DNA of 46,156 nt from Promethearchaeia archaeon (GCA_029856125.1 JAHQWJ010000036.1:1-46156), one strand, 5' to 3'. Shown: positions 35,203 through 44,284, numbered from the stretch's first letter. The notes: generated by a model not told the origin, from the sequence alone. Numbers and translations: made by a program.

Positions 35203-36126
35203 ATGTCATACCGAAACCGCTTACGATCAGCGAAAGATGATTCAAACGAGGAAAGCCCAGTTGGAGAATGCTGTGAAGATCCTTCAATCGAATCAAAAGA
35301 TGGCGATGTTGTCTGTTTAAACTGCGGAATGATCCAAAGCAGAAATATGGTCGGAAATGAAAGGAGAGCGTACACCGTAGAAGAAGTAAACAAACGAAGA
35401 CGAACCGAACCTCGATGGCGAGAATTTGGACCCAGAACCATGTTACCAAATTCCAAAATTGATTCAAAAGGTCGATTAATTAACGCAAAAGGAAAGACTC
35501 TGTTCTCTCGACTCTCTAAAATTCAGAATTCCTTAATTTCCAGTATAGAAAGAAATTTTTGGGAAGCAAAACCTAAATTAAAGATGCTTACATCCAAGCT
35601 AAATATTCCAGAATATATTAAAGAAACTGCCTGGAAAATTTATAGCGTTGTAGCTCGGAAAAAATTAACTATGGGTAGATCCATCGATGGATTTATTGCG
35701 GCATCACTCTATGCAGCAATCAGAGTTCACGAGTTTCCACGTTTACTGGAAGAAGTGTGCGATGCATCCATGACTCCACGAAGAACTGTCCACAGAAGCT
35801 TAGGAATGATTGTAAAAGAAGTGCTCCCCGAGTTAAATTTACGATATAAACCGATTACTGCAGAACAGCTAGTCTTTAGATTCGGCAACGATTTAGGTTT
35901 ACCGATGGAAGTCCAAAAGAAAGCAATCGACATGCTCTCAGTAGCTTCAAAAAACGGTTTATTAAGAACAGGAAAAGACCCAAAAGGTTTAGCGGCAAGT
36001 GTAATTTATATGGCGGCCAAATCAAGTAACTGCCGGAAGACTCAAGCCGAAGTCTCATCGGTCGCCAAAGTTACAGAAGTCACTTTACGAAGCCGTTCCA
36101 AACAGATTAGACTGAAGCTGGTCTAA
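35203..36126 (+). CDS. tfb: Transcription initiation factor B (TFB)
   Basis: A TFIIB homologue of 307 residues that joins TBP and RNA polymerase at the promoter. The N-terminal ribbon region reads GECCEDPSIESKDGDVVCLNCG: Cys38/Cys41 form the normal second pair, but the first C-x2-C is replaced by adjacent Cys23/Cys24. A basic linker (RRRTEPRWREFG) stands where the B-reader would be. Two cyclin repeats follow (about 105-200 and 205-305) with RSIDGFIAASLYAAIR and KGLAASVIYMAAKSS as the matching helix pairs. GC content is clearly higher than the neighbours at the start of the gene, as for well-expressed genes. It has a long upstream region and a hairpin terminator. Confidence 0.9.
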   Translation: MSYRNRLRSAKDDSNEESPVGECCEDPSIESKDGDVVCLNCGMIQSRNMVGNERRAYTVEEVNKRRRTEPRWREFGPRTMLPNSKIDSKGRLINAKGKTLFSRLSKIQNSLISSIERNFWEAKPKLKMLTSKLNIPEYIKETAWKIYSVVARKKLTMGRSIDGFIAASLYAAIRVHEFPRLLEEVCDASMTPRRTVHRSLGMIVKEVLPELNLRYKPITAEQLVFRFGNDLGLPMEVQKKAIDMLSVASKNGLLRTGKDPKGLAASVIYMAAKSSNCRKTQAEVSSVAKVTEVTLRSRSKQIRLKLV

Positions 36127-36138
36127 AAAGATTTTGTA

Positions 36139-36167
36139 AATCTGGTCAGCCAGATTAATTTTTTTTT
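36139..36167 (+). terminator. Hairpin and T-tract terminator after TFB
   Basis: Perfect 7-bp stem AATCTGG (36139-36145) with CCAGATT (36150-36156), loop TCAG, followed after AA by nine T (36159-36167). It starts 13 nt past the TFB stop codon. The best hairpin terminator in the window. Confidence 0.7.
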
Positions 36168-36469
36168 AATTTTCTATTTTTTATTTCTTTTTTCAAACAA
36201 TCCTAACTCTTTTATCGTCGGTAAGGTCTGTTAGTTAAAAGCCTCAAACTGCGATAAAGTGCTTTATTGATCATATAAAAATTTAAGTGTTTTTGTTTTG
36301 TTTTACTATTTGCGACAAACTAGAAGAATTTTGGCTCCACTTAATTTGCGGTAATTTCTTTTCTTATTTAACAACAGGGTTTAAATCATTAATTTTAGAT
36401 ATTAATTTAAGATTGGTTTAAGCGGAACAAGAGTCGCAACTAAAACGTGTTGTTGGTAAAGCGGTTTTA
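36168..36469. other. AT-rich spacer before the membrane esterase
   Basis: About 300 nt with no gene recognised on either strand. It includes T-rich runs after the TFB terminator and, near 36410-36470, a purine-rich stretch with TAAGCGG and GTAAAGCGG before the TTG start. No RNA motif found. Confidence 0.4.
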
Positions 36470-38200
36470 TTGAACATAAAGTATATTGCACGGAAATTTA
36501 AAGAATTTATTACAATCAAGAGCGTTAGTTATTCCTTATTTTTTTTAAATTTGTTTTGTATTATATCTGGTATTTTATATCTAGCCAGGTCTGAATATTT
36601 GCCACTTTGGGACATATTTGGGATAGTATTAACAATTACTCTTTTTGAAAATTTGCTGTTAATTTACCTTAATTTGGTGAAAGTAAATAAAAAGAGCAAA
36701 TTTGGATATAGACTCCATATATTCTGCTATATCTTTTTAGTCTTTATTATTTTGGGTATGTGGGGAATGATGCAAGGCAATTTATTAAGCTCTACTACAA
36801 TTTCTAACTCTTTTATGGGAGGATACGCATTGAACCATATATCCTACTTTGGAATTTTAACATTTGGAACTACTTTGGTTATGATTGATTTCCTAACAAG
36901 AAAGAATCCAAAGTTTTGGGGCAGAGAAACTAGAAGAGATGGGAGTAAATACATAAAAATTTTAAGATTTAAGGAAATAGTAAAGAAAATTATAATAATC
37001 ACAAGTTGGATCGGTTTATGCATTGGTGCGTTTTGTGCTTTCATAACACTTTTTGGTGTGTTTGAGTTTGTAACTACCCAAATTGCTTTTTTCTCCTCTC
37101 AATATGGAGTGTTTTTGTCGTTTATTTTTTTAGCGAACACTATCATTCTATTAAAGATAAAAAAAGGAAAATGGAACAGAAAAAAGTTTCGTAGAGTTTC
37201 GCTTACAGGGTTATTAATTTCAATTTCATTACTCACACCCTTTTTTGTAAGTAATATTAATGCAATAAGTGCTGAAGCCAATTTTACAGAAGCTTTTGGT
37301 CTAAATTGGCAATCAGAAATTCCTACAACAACGTATGATTACTTCTTACAAACTTCGTTTTCGACAGCTGGATATTATTTAGGAGTTCCTCCTAAAGATT
37401 GTATTGTTATAGAAAATCTCTTATTTTATGATAACGAAAGTATCAAATTGTATTTTGATGTATATATGCCATTGAAAAGAGGTGAAGGCCTTCCAGGGCA
37501 GAATTCAACACTTATTCGAATTCATGGTGGTGGTTGGGTGTCGGGTGATAAGGGTGGATCGAACATGGCACAAATGAATAAATATTTTGCAGCTCAAGGA
37601 TATATCGTATTTGACATTCAATACGGATTATACGATTCGCCCATAGCTGCTATGGACCTTAGTACGCCTAGCTACAATAAAGGAGATTTTAATATCGATG
37701 ATATGGTTAGGCACATCGGTGAATTCACGAAGTATTTAACTGAAAATGCGCATCTATTTGGCGCTAATGTGGATTCCGTCTTTATTAGTGGTAGTTCATC
37801 TGGAGGACATCTTGCTAGTGCAGTAGGATTAGCTTTAACAAGTGGAAACTATTCAAATCTTTTTAGTCAGAATATTACAATAAAAGGAATAATCCCATTC
37901 TATCCTTCAAACGGTCAGATGGTCTATTTTGGAATAGATGGGAGGGAAGAATTCACAAATCCTGAAAAATTAATTGGATCTGAAAGCCCGCCTTGTTTAA
38001 TTTTTCAAGGTACGCACGATGTCCTAACTTATTTTGGTATTAGTCGAAATTTCAGGGCTACCTATCTAGCTAAGGGAAATGTTAACTGTGCCATTATATG
38101 GATGCTTTTAGGAGGACACACGAGCGATTTTTATTTTTCTGGTCATTATAATCAAATATTTTTGTATTATATGGAGCGTTTTATGTATCTCCATCAATAA
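36470..38200 (+). CDS. Membrane-anchored esterase/lipase (alpha/beta hydrolase)
   Basis: A 576-residue protein in two halves. Residues about 20-265 carry around six or seven membrane helices. Residues about 285-576 form an alpha/beta hydrolase of the HSL/BD-FAE-like kind: oxyanion motif HGGGW (352-356), nucleophile GSSSG (Ser443), acid in QGTHDVLTYF and histidine in GGHTSDF near residue 552. The hydrolase lies after a final membrane helix, so it is probably extracytoplasmic. Like the hydrolase at 10625-12574 it pairs an esterase with many membrane helices, but in the opposite order. The TTG start at 36470 is the only start that keeps the first helix. Confidence 0.75.
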   Translation: MNIKYIARKFKEFITIKSVSYSLFFLNLFCIISGILYLARSEYLPLWDIFGIVLTITLFENLLLIYLNLVKVNKKSKFGYRLHIFCYIFLVFIILGMWGMMQGNLLSSTTISNSFMGGYALNHISYFGILTFGTTLVMIDFLTRKNPKFWGRETRRDGSKYIKILRFKEIVKKIIIITSWIGLCIGAFCAFITLFGVFEFVTTQIAFFSSQYGVFLSFIFLANTIILLKIKKGKWNRKKFRRVSLTGLLISISLLTPFFVSNINAISAEANFTEAFGLNWQSEIPTTTYDYFLQTSFSTAGYYLGVPPKDCIVIENLLFYDNESIKLYFDVYMPLKRGEGLPGQNSTLIRIHGGGWVSGDKGGSNMAQMNKYFAAQGYIVFDIQYGLYDSPIAAMDLSTPSYNKGDFNIDDMVRHIGEFTKYLTENAHLFGANVDSVFISGSSSGGHLASAVGLALTSGNYSNLFSQNITIKGIIPFYPSNGQMVYFGIDGREEFTNPEKLIGSESPPCLIFQGTHDVLTYFGISRNFRATYLAKGNVNCAIIWMLLGGHTSDFYFSGHYNQIFLYYMERFMYLHQ

Positions 38201-38306
38201 TATCTTTATTTTTTTACAATCTGGTTTATTCGTTAGAAGTATTGATTTAACAGAGCATCCTCTTAATTTTCGGTTTTGTATCTTATGTAGGTGGATTTGG
38301 CACATA

Positions 38307-38316
38307 TTTTTATATA
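38307..38316 (+). promoter_or_regulatory. TATA-like box TTTTTATATA
   Basis: A typical archaeal TATA box about 65 nt before the PlsY-fusion start. Transcription would begin near 38338 and leave a leader of about 38 nt. Confidence 0.45.
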
Positions 38317-38376
38317 GAAGCTAATAATAATAGAGATGGCACGTACAATTTTATTAAATTCAATATCATGAAGTGA

Positions 38377-39594
38377 ATGAATATGGAGGATCTTACAATT
38401 CTAGTAAATATACTCGTTATTATTATTGGATATTTCATTGGTTCAATAAACCCTGCTTATATTTTTGGTAGATTCAAAAATTTTGACATAAGAGATAAAG
38501 GAGATGGTATAGCCGGGACAGTAAACACTTACCATAATTTAGGCGTTAAATACGCAATACCTACAGGTATGTTTGATTTTTTCAAAGGGATATTAGTAAT
38601 ATATTTAGCATTAATTTTAGGCGCGGATTTTGTTTTTGCGCAAATAAGTGGTCTTGCCGCTATTGTGGGGCACATATTTCCTTTTTACATCAAATTCCGT
38701 GGAGGTCAGGGTATGGCCTGTACATCGGGAATCTTGCTTGCTTATTTACTGAATTATCTCCTTACTGGGCCCCAAATGCTTTTTTTTATCTTATTTTATC
38801 TTATCTTTGTCATTGCGATTTTCGTTTATATTACGAGGACAGGGATTATTGTTGTTATATTTGTTCTGCCTTTAATTGGATACGCTGCTTTCATTTATTA
38901 TCCTACAAATCCATATAATCTTTTCTTTTGGATTGTGATCGCTTATGATGCTTCTATATCCTTCTACGATATGCTAAAGGGGAAAGTTATAAAAATTGAA
39001 GACGAAAATTTTAACTCTCACTGGTGGCGGGTAGCTACTAGGCCGTTTGCTTTACTTTTCATTATTTTTTACATAATCTACACCCAAACAGTCGCTCTAA
39101 TGATCATAGGCATTGTTGCGATAATTTTTATTGCTCTTGATATTACCAGATTTCTCCACAAACAAACAAACGAACTGTTTACTGTAAGGATTAAGTCAAT
39201 TTTTAGAAAAAATGAAGTTAAAAAGTTTTCGTCTATGACGATATTCTTGGTAGCTACGTTCATTTCAATTCTATTATTTGAAAAGGCAATCGCTATCACT
39301 GCGTTAGTTTTTCTAATTTTTGGTGATATTTTCAGTAAAATATTCGGGCTAGCATTTGGCAGACATAAAATATTTCATAAAACCCTTGAGGGTACATTAG
39401 CATATTTCGGATGCATGTTTATTTGTGGATACATCCTCTATACTACTCTAAATATTCCATTATTTATCCTCATAATAGGAGGAATCAGCGCACCGTTGGT
39501 AGAGTTATTTTCATTTCAGTTAAACGATAATTTTACAGTTTCTTTAATTAGTGGTTCTATTATGACTGTAGCACGAGTATTCGGAGTTTTATAG
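38377..39594 (+). CDS. PlsY domain fused to a CTP-dependent lipid-kinase-like domain
   Basis: A 405-residue membrane protein. The first 215 residues match PlsY, the acyl-phosphate:glycerol-3-phosphate acyltransferase: GYFIGSINPAYIFGR (18-32), GDGIAGTVNTYHNLG (42-56) in place of the usual GSGNxGATN motif, and GHIFPFYIKFRGGQG (98-112). The last 120 residues resemble SEC59/VTE5/DUF92-type CTP-dependent polyprenol or lipid kinases: LIFGDIFSKIFGLAFGRHKIF (314-333) and KTLEG (335-339). PlsY makes lysophosphatidic acid in bacteria; archaea are not expected to need it. The two halves may act on successive lipid intermediates. TATA box upstream; T-rich terminator-like runs follow. The fusion itself is what makes it unusual. 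Confidence 0.75.
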   Translation: MNMEDLTILVNILVIIIGYFIGSINPAYIFGRFKNFDIRDKGDGIAGTVNTYHNLGVKYAIPTGMFDFFKGILVIYLALILGADFVFAQISGLAAIVGHIFPFYIKFRGGQGMACTSGILLAYLLNYLLTGPQMLFFILFYLIFVIAIFVYITRTGIIVVIFVLPLIGYAAFIYYPTNPYNLFFWIVIAYDASISFYDMLKGKVIKIEDENFNSHWWRVATRPFALLFIIFYIIYTQTVALMIIGIVAIIFIALDITRFLHKQTNELFTVRIKSIFRKNEVKKFSSMTIFLVATFISILLFEKAIAITALVFLIFGDIFSKIFGLAFGRHKIFHKTLEGTLAYFGCMFICGYILYTTLNIPLFILIIGGISAPLVELFSFQLNDNFTVSLISGSIMTVARVFGVL

Positions 39595-39668
39595 ACTAGA
39601 ATATTATTTTTTATCTTATTTTTTTTTTCTTTTAAAGTTAATCAAACCGTAAGATTTGATAAAAATTG

Positions 39669-39676
39669 TTATATAT
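39669..39676 (+). promoter_or_regulatory. TATA-like box TTATATAT, leaderless start
   Basis: This box is centred 28 nt before the ATG at 39701, which is the distance expected when transcription starts at the first codon. The gene is likely leaderless. Confidence 0.45.
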
Positions 39677-39700
39677 GGATAGATTATCTTATCTATAGGA

Positions 39701-40489
39701 ATGTCTTATATTGAGAAAAAATATAATACCAAAATTGCTGAAGTTTTTGATGATCTTTCTGCAATAGAGCAGGATATTCTTCGACTTTTTACCAATAAAT
39801 CAATCGAATTCTCAGATAAAATAGCAAAGCTATGCGCTCTCTGTACGAAAAATGTGAACCTTATTTTAAAGAAATTTTATCCAGAAATCAAACAAATTGA
39901 CGATAAGTTAAAAATTAAGTCGAGGTTGAAATTTTACTACGATTTGATTGACAAGTTGACTCATTATATAAGATGTGTGGAAGAGTTTCAAAAATTAGAC
40001 GATCAATATTACGATACTATTATAGAATTCATCGAGGAGAAAGAAGATTTAATATCAGGTAAATACACAGAAATAAGTACTCACGAGTTAACTGTCTTTT
40101 ACGATAAAAAAACGCGTGAAGATTTAGAACGAGTTCTGATAGAGAAAATAGAATCTAGGAGCAAACAATTTTTTACTTTCGGCTCATTAGAAGCAGAACT
40201 TAAAAAGATCGCCCGAATTGTGGGTGCGGACTCGATTTCGATAATTGATAACGAAGAAATGTTAAAAAGGTCTGAGTTTATCAACAATCCCAGAGCAATT
40301 ATTCATTATTCAGTTTATTCTACGGATGAAGAATTATTGAAAAAGATTGGGAGAGAATTAAAAGGATATCTCGTTTCCAAGGGATACGAAGCGATTATTC
40401 TCCTTCTTGAGATCTCTGATTATTCAACTGATCGCGATTATTTAACAGGCTCGGTTATTACTAATGCGAATTTAAATCCTGATAAGTAA
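39701..40489 (+). CDS. Protein of unknown function
   Basis: Unrecognised 262-residue soluble protein. The first 150 residues are mostly charged helices (DLSAIEQDILRLFTNK, KLTHYIRCVEEFQKL), with a CALC cysteine pair near residue 46. The last 110 residues look like an alpha/beta domain (IARIVGADSISIIDNEEML, AIIHYSVYSTDEELL, GYEAIILLLEISDY). No membrane segment or signal peptide. A TATA-like box 28 nt upstream suggests a leaderless transcript. It is convergent with the secreted 172-residue gene (15-nt gap). Confidence 0.75.
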   Translation: MSYIEKKYNTKIAEVFDDLSAIEQDILRLFTNKSIEFSDKIAKLCALCTKNVNLILKKFYPEIKQIDDKLKIKSRLKFYYDLIDKLTHYIRCVEEFQKLDDQYYDTIIEFIEEKEDLISGKYTEISTHELTVFYDKKTREDLERVLIEKIESRSKQFFTFGSLEAELKKIARIVGADSISIIDNEEMLKRSEFINNPRAIIHYSVYSTDEELLKKIGRELKGYLVSKGYEAIILLLEISDYSTDRDYLTGSVITNANLNPDK

Positions 40490-40504
40490 TTTTTAAAAAA
40501 AAAA

Positions 40505-41023
40505 TTAATTAAAAGTTTGAACAAACAGACTCTGAGCCGAATATATAGCGTCTGCTGTGCTATCTCCTTTAAAAGCTATAGTAACCGTATGATTTCCAGA
40601 GGATATTGTAGGGCTAGAATATTGTAAAGCGACTGATAATTGAATACCTCCAGGAGTAGCTGTACTATACCTCCAGACTTTCACATAAGGATAGTTCAAT
40701 CTAATATCATCTACACTGAATTCGATCATAACATAGGAATTGCCTGAGCTATCATCCAAGAGTACATGCCCTACATATGAAAAATAAACTGTTTCTCCTA
40801 AACCTACTGTAAAATCTATAGCTAAATTGCTAGATGTGTCCCAAGCCTCACCTGGAGACATATAGTCTACAAAACTGCCAAATTTGTACCACTGATTACC
40901 TGTAGAAGTTGTAGGAGGGACCGCAATAAAATTGTCATATAAAACAAATCCCCCTACACCAGCACTAATCATTACAGCAATAAGTCCTAATATTATTCCA
41001 CTTCTGTTTCCCATTTTTTTCAA
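40505..41023 (-). CDS. Secreted beta-rich protein of unknown function
   Basis: A 172-residue protein with an N-terminal hydrophobic segment (about 9-30, after MKKMGNRSG) that serves as signal peptide or anchor. The remainder is rich in Ser, Thr, Tyr and Val strands (SYVGHVLLDDSSGNSYVMIE, HTVTIAFKGDSTADAIYSA) and looks like a single beta sandwich outside the cell. No family recognised. It is convergent with the gene at 39701-40489. Asgard genomes carry many such small secreted proteins. Confidence 0.7.
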   Translation of the reverse strand: MKKMGNRSGIILGLIAVMISAGVGGFVLYDNFIAVPPTTSTGNQWYKFGSFVDYMSPGEAWDTSSNLAIDFTVGLGETVYFSYVGHVLLDDSSGNSYVMIEFSVDDIRLNYPYVKVWRYSTATPGGIQLSVALQYSSPTISSGNHTVTIAFKGDSTADAIYSAQSLFVQTFN

Positions 41024-41168
41024 CTTAATTTTATTATTTGAGTAAAAAATTAGGATAATATTACTTATAAATTTTTTACCTTTTTGTAATTATAATGAAC
41101 TATTTTATCATATTTTTAAGAGCTCAAAAAATATTTAACTTTTAATGCATTTATTTTGATGATAGTAT

Positions 41169-42644
41169 ATGGCTAAAAAGAAAAAGGAAGCTCCTTTAAC
41201 GGGAATCACAATTTCTAAAGAAGATGATTTTTCCGGTTGGTATACGGAGCTAATAAACAAGGCAGAGTTAGCTGATATTCGATATAACATCAAGGGTTTT
41301 GTCGTCTATCGAGAATGGGCAACCATCACGATTAGAAAAATGTATAAAAAAACCGAAGATTTGTTAGAAGAAAAAGGTCATCTCCCACTGACAATGCCAT
41401 CTCTTATTCCAGAATCTAATTTCTTATTAGAAGCAGAACATGTTGAAGGTTTTGCTCCAGAATTATTTTGGGTAACGGAAGCAGGTAATTCTGGCAAATT
41501 ACCAGAACGTTTGGCGTTACGTCCGACTAGTGAAACTGCGCTATACAAAATGTATTCAATGTGGATAAGAAGTTATAAAGATTTACCCTATAAAAGATAT
41601 CTTTCATGTCAAGTCTGGAGATACGAGGGAAAAATGACAAGGCCATTTCTCAGAGGCAGAGAATTTCATTGGATTGAATCACATAATGTTTTTGCCACAA
41701 TGGAGGGTGCGATGGAGCAGGTTAAAGAAGATATGGAATCGACATATCAAATTCTTCAGGATGAATGTTGTATTCCTATGATCTTTTTTCAAAGACCAGA
41801 ATGGGATAAATTTGCAGGAGCCGTTCATACTTATGCTGCTGATGCATTAATGGGATCTGGAAAAGTTCTGCAGTTACCTTCCACACATTTGTTAGGACAG
41901 AATTTCTCAAAACCATTTGATGTAAAATTTGTAGATACAGATGGAGAAGAGAAATACGGTTATCAGACTTGTTATGGTCCTGCTCAAAGTAGAAATTATG
42001 GAGCTATGATTGCCTATCTTGGGGATGACCAAGGGTTAGTTTTACCCTTTGATTTAGCACCAATCCAAATCGTAATTATTCCAATACTCTTCAAAGAGAA
42101 AGAGGATATCGTTCTTACTAAAGCAAAAGAAATATTTGAAAGGTTAAAAAACAAGTTTACGGTTAAAATCGATGATTCTGACGAGTCACCAGGAAGTAAA
42201 TTTTATAATTGGGAATTAAAAGGAGTCCCGATTCGGATTGAAATCGGACCAAGAGACTTAGAAAAAAACCAAATGGTATTAGTAAAAAGACACGATGGAA
42301 AGAAGATATTTGTTAAAGATCCCGATCTAGAAAAAGTTGTAGACGAAATTGCTCAAAACTATACTAGAGAAATTAAAGAAAAGTCTATGATCGACTTCGA
42401 ATCGCAAATTGAATTGACCTATGAGAAGGACGCAGCAATTGAAGCAATAAAAAACGGAAAAATAGTGGCTTGTGGTTTTTGTTCTATAGATTTAGATGGT
42501 GAACGTTGCGCTGAAATTGTTGAAAAAGATATTGGTGCGGAAGTAAGAGGTAAAAGAGTAGATGAAGAGAAACACGAGTTCGCCACTTGCTTAATTTGCG
42601 GTAAACCCGCTTCGTGCACTGTTTATCTAGCAAAAAGTTATTAA
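41169..42644 (+). CDS. proS: Prolyl-tRNA synthetase, archaeal/eukaryal type
   Basis: Charges tRNA-Pro with proline. The 491-residue protein is the archaeal/eukaryal form without the bacterial editing insert. Class II motifs are visible: RPTSETALYKMYSMW (motif 2 region start), RYEGKMTRPFLRGREFHW (motif 2) and GVPIRIEIGPRDLEKNQ in the anticodon-binding part. The C-terminal zinc domain has CGFCSIDLDGERC and CLICG, and it ends in SY as is typical. The ATG at 41169 lies about 30 nt after an AATATTTAAC TATA-like box, so the leader is short. A 58-residue winged-helix gene follows after 39 nt. Confidence 0.97.
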   Translation: MAKKKKEAPLTGITISKEDDFSGWYTELINKAELADIRYNIKGFVVYREWATITIRKMYKKTEDLLEEKGHLPLTMPSLIPESNFLLEAEHVEGFAPELFWVTEAGNSGKLPERLALRPTSETALYKMYSMWIRSYKDLPYKRYLSCQVWRYEGKMTRPFLRGREFHWIESHNVFATMEGAMEQVKEDMESTYQILQDECCIPMIFFQRPEWDKFAGAVHTYAADALMGSGKVLQLPSTHLLGQNFSKPFDVKFVDTDGEEKYGYQTCYGPAQSRNYGAMIAYLGDDQGLVLPFDLAPIQIVIIPILFKEKEDIVLTKAKEIFERLKNKFTVKIDDSDESPGSKFYNWELKGVPIRIEIGPRDLEKNQMVLVKRHDGKKIFVKDPDLEKVVDEIAQNYTREIKEKSMIDFESQIELTYEKDAAIEAIKNGKIVACGFCSIDLDGERCAEIVEKDIGAEVRGKRVDEEKHEFATCLICGKPASCTVYLAKSY

Positions 42645-42683
42645 ATGTCAAAAAAAAAATCAATTTAATAAAGGTGCTATACA

Positions 42684-42860
42684 ATGTCGGAAAAAGAAAA
42701 AGTATTAAATGTGTTTAAATTCTCAGAAAATCCATTAAGACCGGGAGATATAGCTAAAGAAACAGGAATAGAATCAAAGGAAGTTTCGAAATTTATTAAG
42801 GAGCTTCGAGAAGAAGGTAAAGTGTATTCTCCTAAACGTTGTTATTACGCATTAAAATAA
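42684..42860 (+). CDS. Small winged-helix DNA-binding protein
   Basis: A 58-residue protein not listed by a 60-residue length cutoff. It starts at ATG 42684 with AAGGTG 7 nt upstream and ends at 42860. The sequence has a winged-helix pattern: a first helix (KEKVLNVFKF), LRPGDIAKETGIESKEVSKF as helices 2 and 3, an acidic loop, and KVYSPKRCYYAL as the wing. It may act as a minimal regulator. It sits 39 nt behind proS in the same direction. Family unknown. Confidence 0.75.
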   Translation: MSEKEKVLNVFKFSENPLRPGDIAKETGIESKEVSKFIKELREEGKVYSPKRCYYALK

Positions 42861-42898
42861 TTTCTAACTACCTTTTTTTCTAATACTTATTTATTATT

Positions 42899-43192
42899 TT
42901 ATCTTTCTGTATATCCAATAAATCCAGCAACTAAGATTAATATTCCTCCTGCTAGGCTACTAAATATTAATATTACTATCCCTAATCCTACAAATAATAA
43001 CCAATTCATAGGTACAGGATCACCAGGTCTGATGACGCTAAGTAAGATAATTATAGATAGAACAATTGAAAGTACAATTGAAATTACTTTAGTTGTATCA
43101 ACATTCCTCTCGTTAATACTCATTATAGTTTCAATTAAAGTAATTGCTCCACCTAAACCCCCTAACAATCTCATTAAATCTTCTTCTCTCAT
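42899..43192 (-). CDS. Small membrane protein
   Basis: Unrecognised 97-residue protein with three to four hydrophobic segments (about 8-25, 36-56, 63-80, 80-94) joined by short loops with VIRPGDPVPMNW between the second and third. It begins with MREEDLMRLLGGLGG and ends with GYTER. It is convergent with the 58-residue winged-helix gene (38-nt gap). No role suggested. Confidence 0.55.
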   Translation of the reverse strand: MREEDLMRLLGGLGGAITLIETIMSINERNVDTTKVISIVLSIVLSIIILLSVIRPGDPVPMNWLLFVGLGIVILIFSSLAGGILILVAGFIGYTER

Positions 43193-43378
43193 TTCATCAC
43201 TTTATATTATATTGTTTATAGAAAATGTTTCATGCTTATCTAAGAGCTTTTCTTAGATTTATGATGTTATTTTTGGTATTTAAAACCAATTGGAATAAGT
43301 TTAAAATTTTTCAATTAGAGAATCGTTAATTATTTTTTGATATTCATATTTACAACTATAAAATGGATATGTTTTTTC

Positions 43379-44284
43379 ATGGATGATTTCATACAACCGT
43401 TAAGTGAGGATTTTTCTGACATTTTTTTCATCAAAGGAAAAAATAATGCGAGGTATCCTTATTCCAATTCACTATTAATTGGAGATCACCTCATCGATAC
43501 GGGAGTCTCCCCCAACCATCTTCGAAAATTAAAAAGAACATTTCCAATAAACCACGTGTTGTTCACTCATTGGCACGAAGATCATATTTCAGGAAATTAT
43601 CTATTAAATAACGTGAAGTTCTATTGTCATTCCAAGGATGTACTCCCGATTGAAAATGTCGAAAAAATGATTCCACTCTACAATGTTAGAAATACTCCTG
43701 TTGAAGACGAATTAATAAGCCTAATCAAACTTTTAAGGATGCAAAACATTAAAATAGATGCTTTACTTGAAGATAACGATATTTTTGACATTGGGGAGCA
43801 GTTGAAATTAAAAGTCCTTTTTACACCAGGTCACACAGCAGGACATTGTGCATTCTATGAACAAAACTCAAAAATAGCTTTTCTTGGCGATATTGACCTT
43901 ACGAGACACCCTTATTATGGAAATCTTGATGCAAGTTTAATTGATTTTGAGGAATCAATAGCTAAAATTAAAAGTTTGGACGTAAATATTGTGGTTACTG
44001 GACATAAGGGTATAATTGAAGGGAAGAAAAAAATTAACGAGGAAATTGAAAAATACAAGTTAATCTTGTATGAACGCGGCGAGAGAATTCTCACTTTCTT
44101 CTCAGAAAGAAGTAGACCAATTAAACTAAATGAATTTAAAAGTAGCAATATTATATACCGAAAATATTCTGCCTTTAAGGATTTTGAAATAATCGCTGAA
44201 CTTATTATGATTGAAAAGCACTTAGAAAAGTTCATTAAAAAAGGAATAATATCTGAAAATAATAAGGGGTATATTCTAAATTAA
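43379..44284 (+). CDS. Metallo-beta-lactamase-fold hydrolase
   Basis: A 301-residue MBL-fold hydrolase. Metal ligands are in THWHEDH (His64, His66, Asp68, His69), in PGHTAGHC (about residue 165) and in a late VVTGHKG, with DIDLT supplying the bridging aspartate. The fold is that of glyoxalase II-like or beta-CASP-less hydrolases; the C-terminal 70 residues are a helical extension with a winged-helix-like pattern (KEKS/KLNEFKSSNIIYRK). I chose the ATG at 43379. A TTG at 43337 would add a hydrophobic 14-residue extension with no ribosome site, which is unlikely. Substrate unknown. Confidence 0.85.
   Translation: MDDFIQPLSEDFSDIFFIKGKNNARYPYSNSLLIGDHLIDTGVSPNHLRKLKRTFPINHVLFTHWHEDHISGNYLLNNVKFYCHSKDVLPIENVEKMIPLYNVRNTPVEDELISLIKLLRMQNIKIDALLEDNDIFDIGEQLKLKVLFTPGHTAGHCAFYEQNSKIAFLGDIDLTRHPYYGNLDASLIDFEESIAKIKSLDVNIVVTGHKGIIEGKKKINEEIEKYKLILYERGERILTFFSERSRPIKLNEFKSSNIIYRKYSAFKDFEIIAELIMIEKHLEKFIKKGIISENNKGYILN

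Noticed and set aside
38336..38371. Tiny frame MARTILLNSIS before the PlsY fusion
   Set aside because: Eleven residues, no ribosome site; it lies where the leader of the next gene is expected. A leader peptide cannot be excluded but nothing supports it.
43337..43378. TTG start giving a 14-residue hydrophobic extension of the MBL hydrolase
   Set aside because: No ribosome site; the family starts close to the ATG at 43379, and a signal peptide of this length would be too short.
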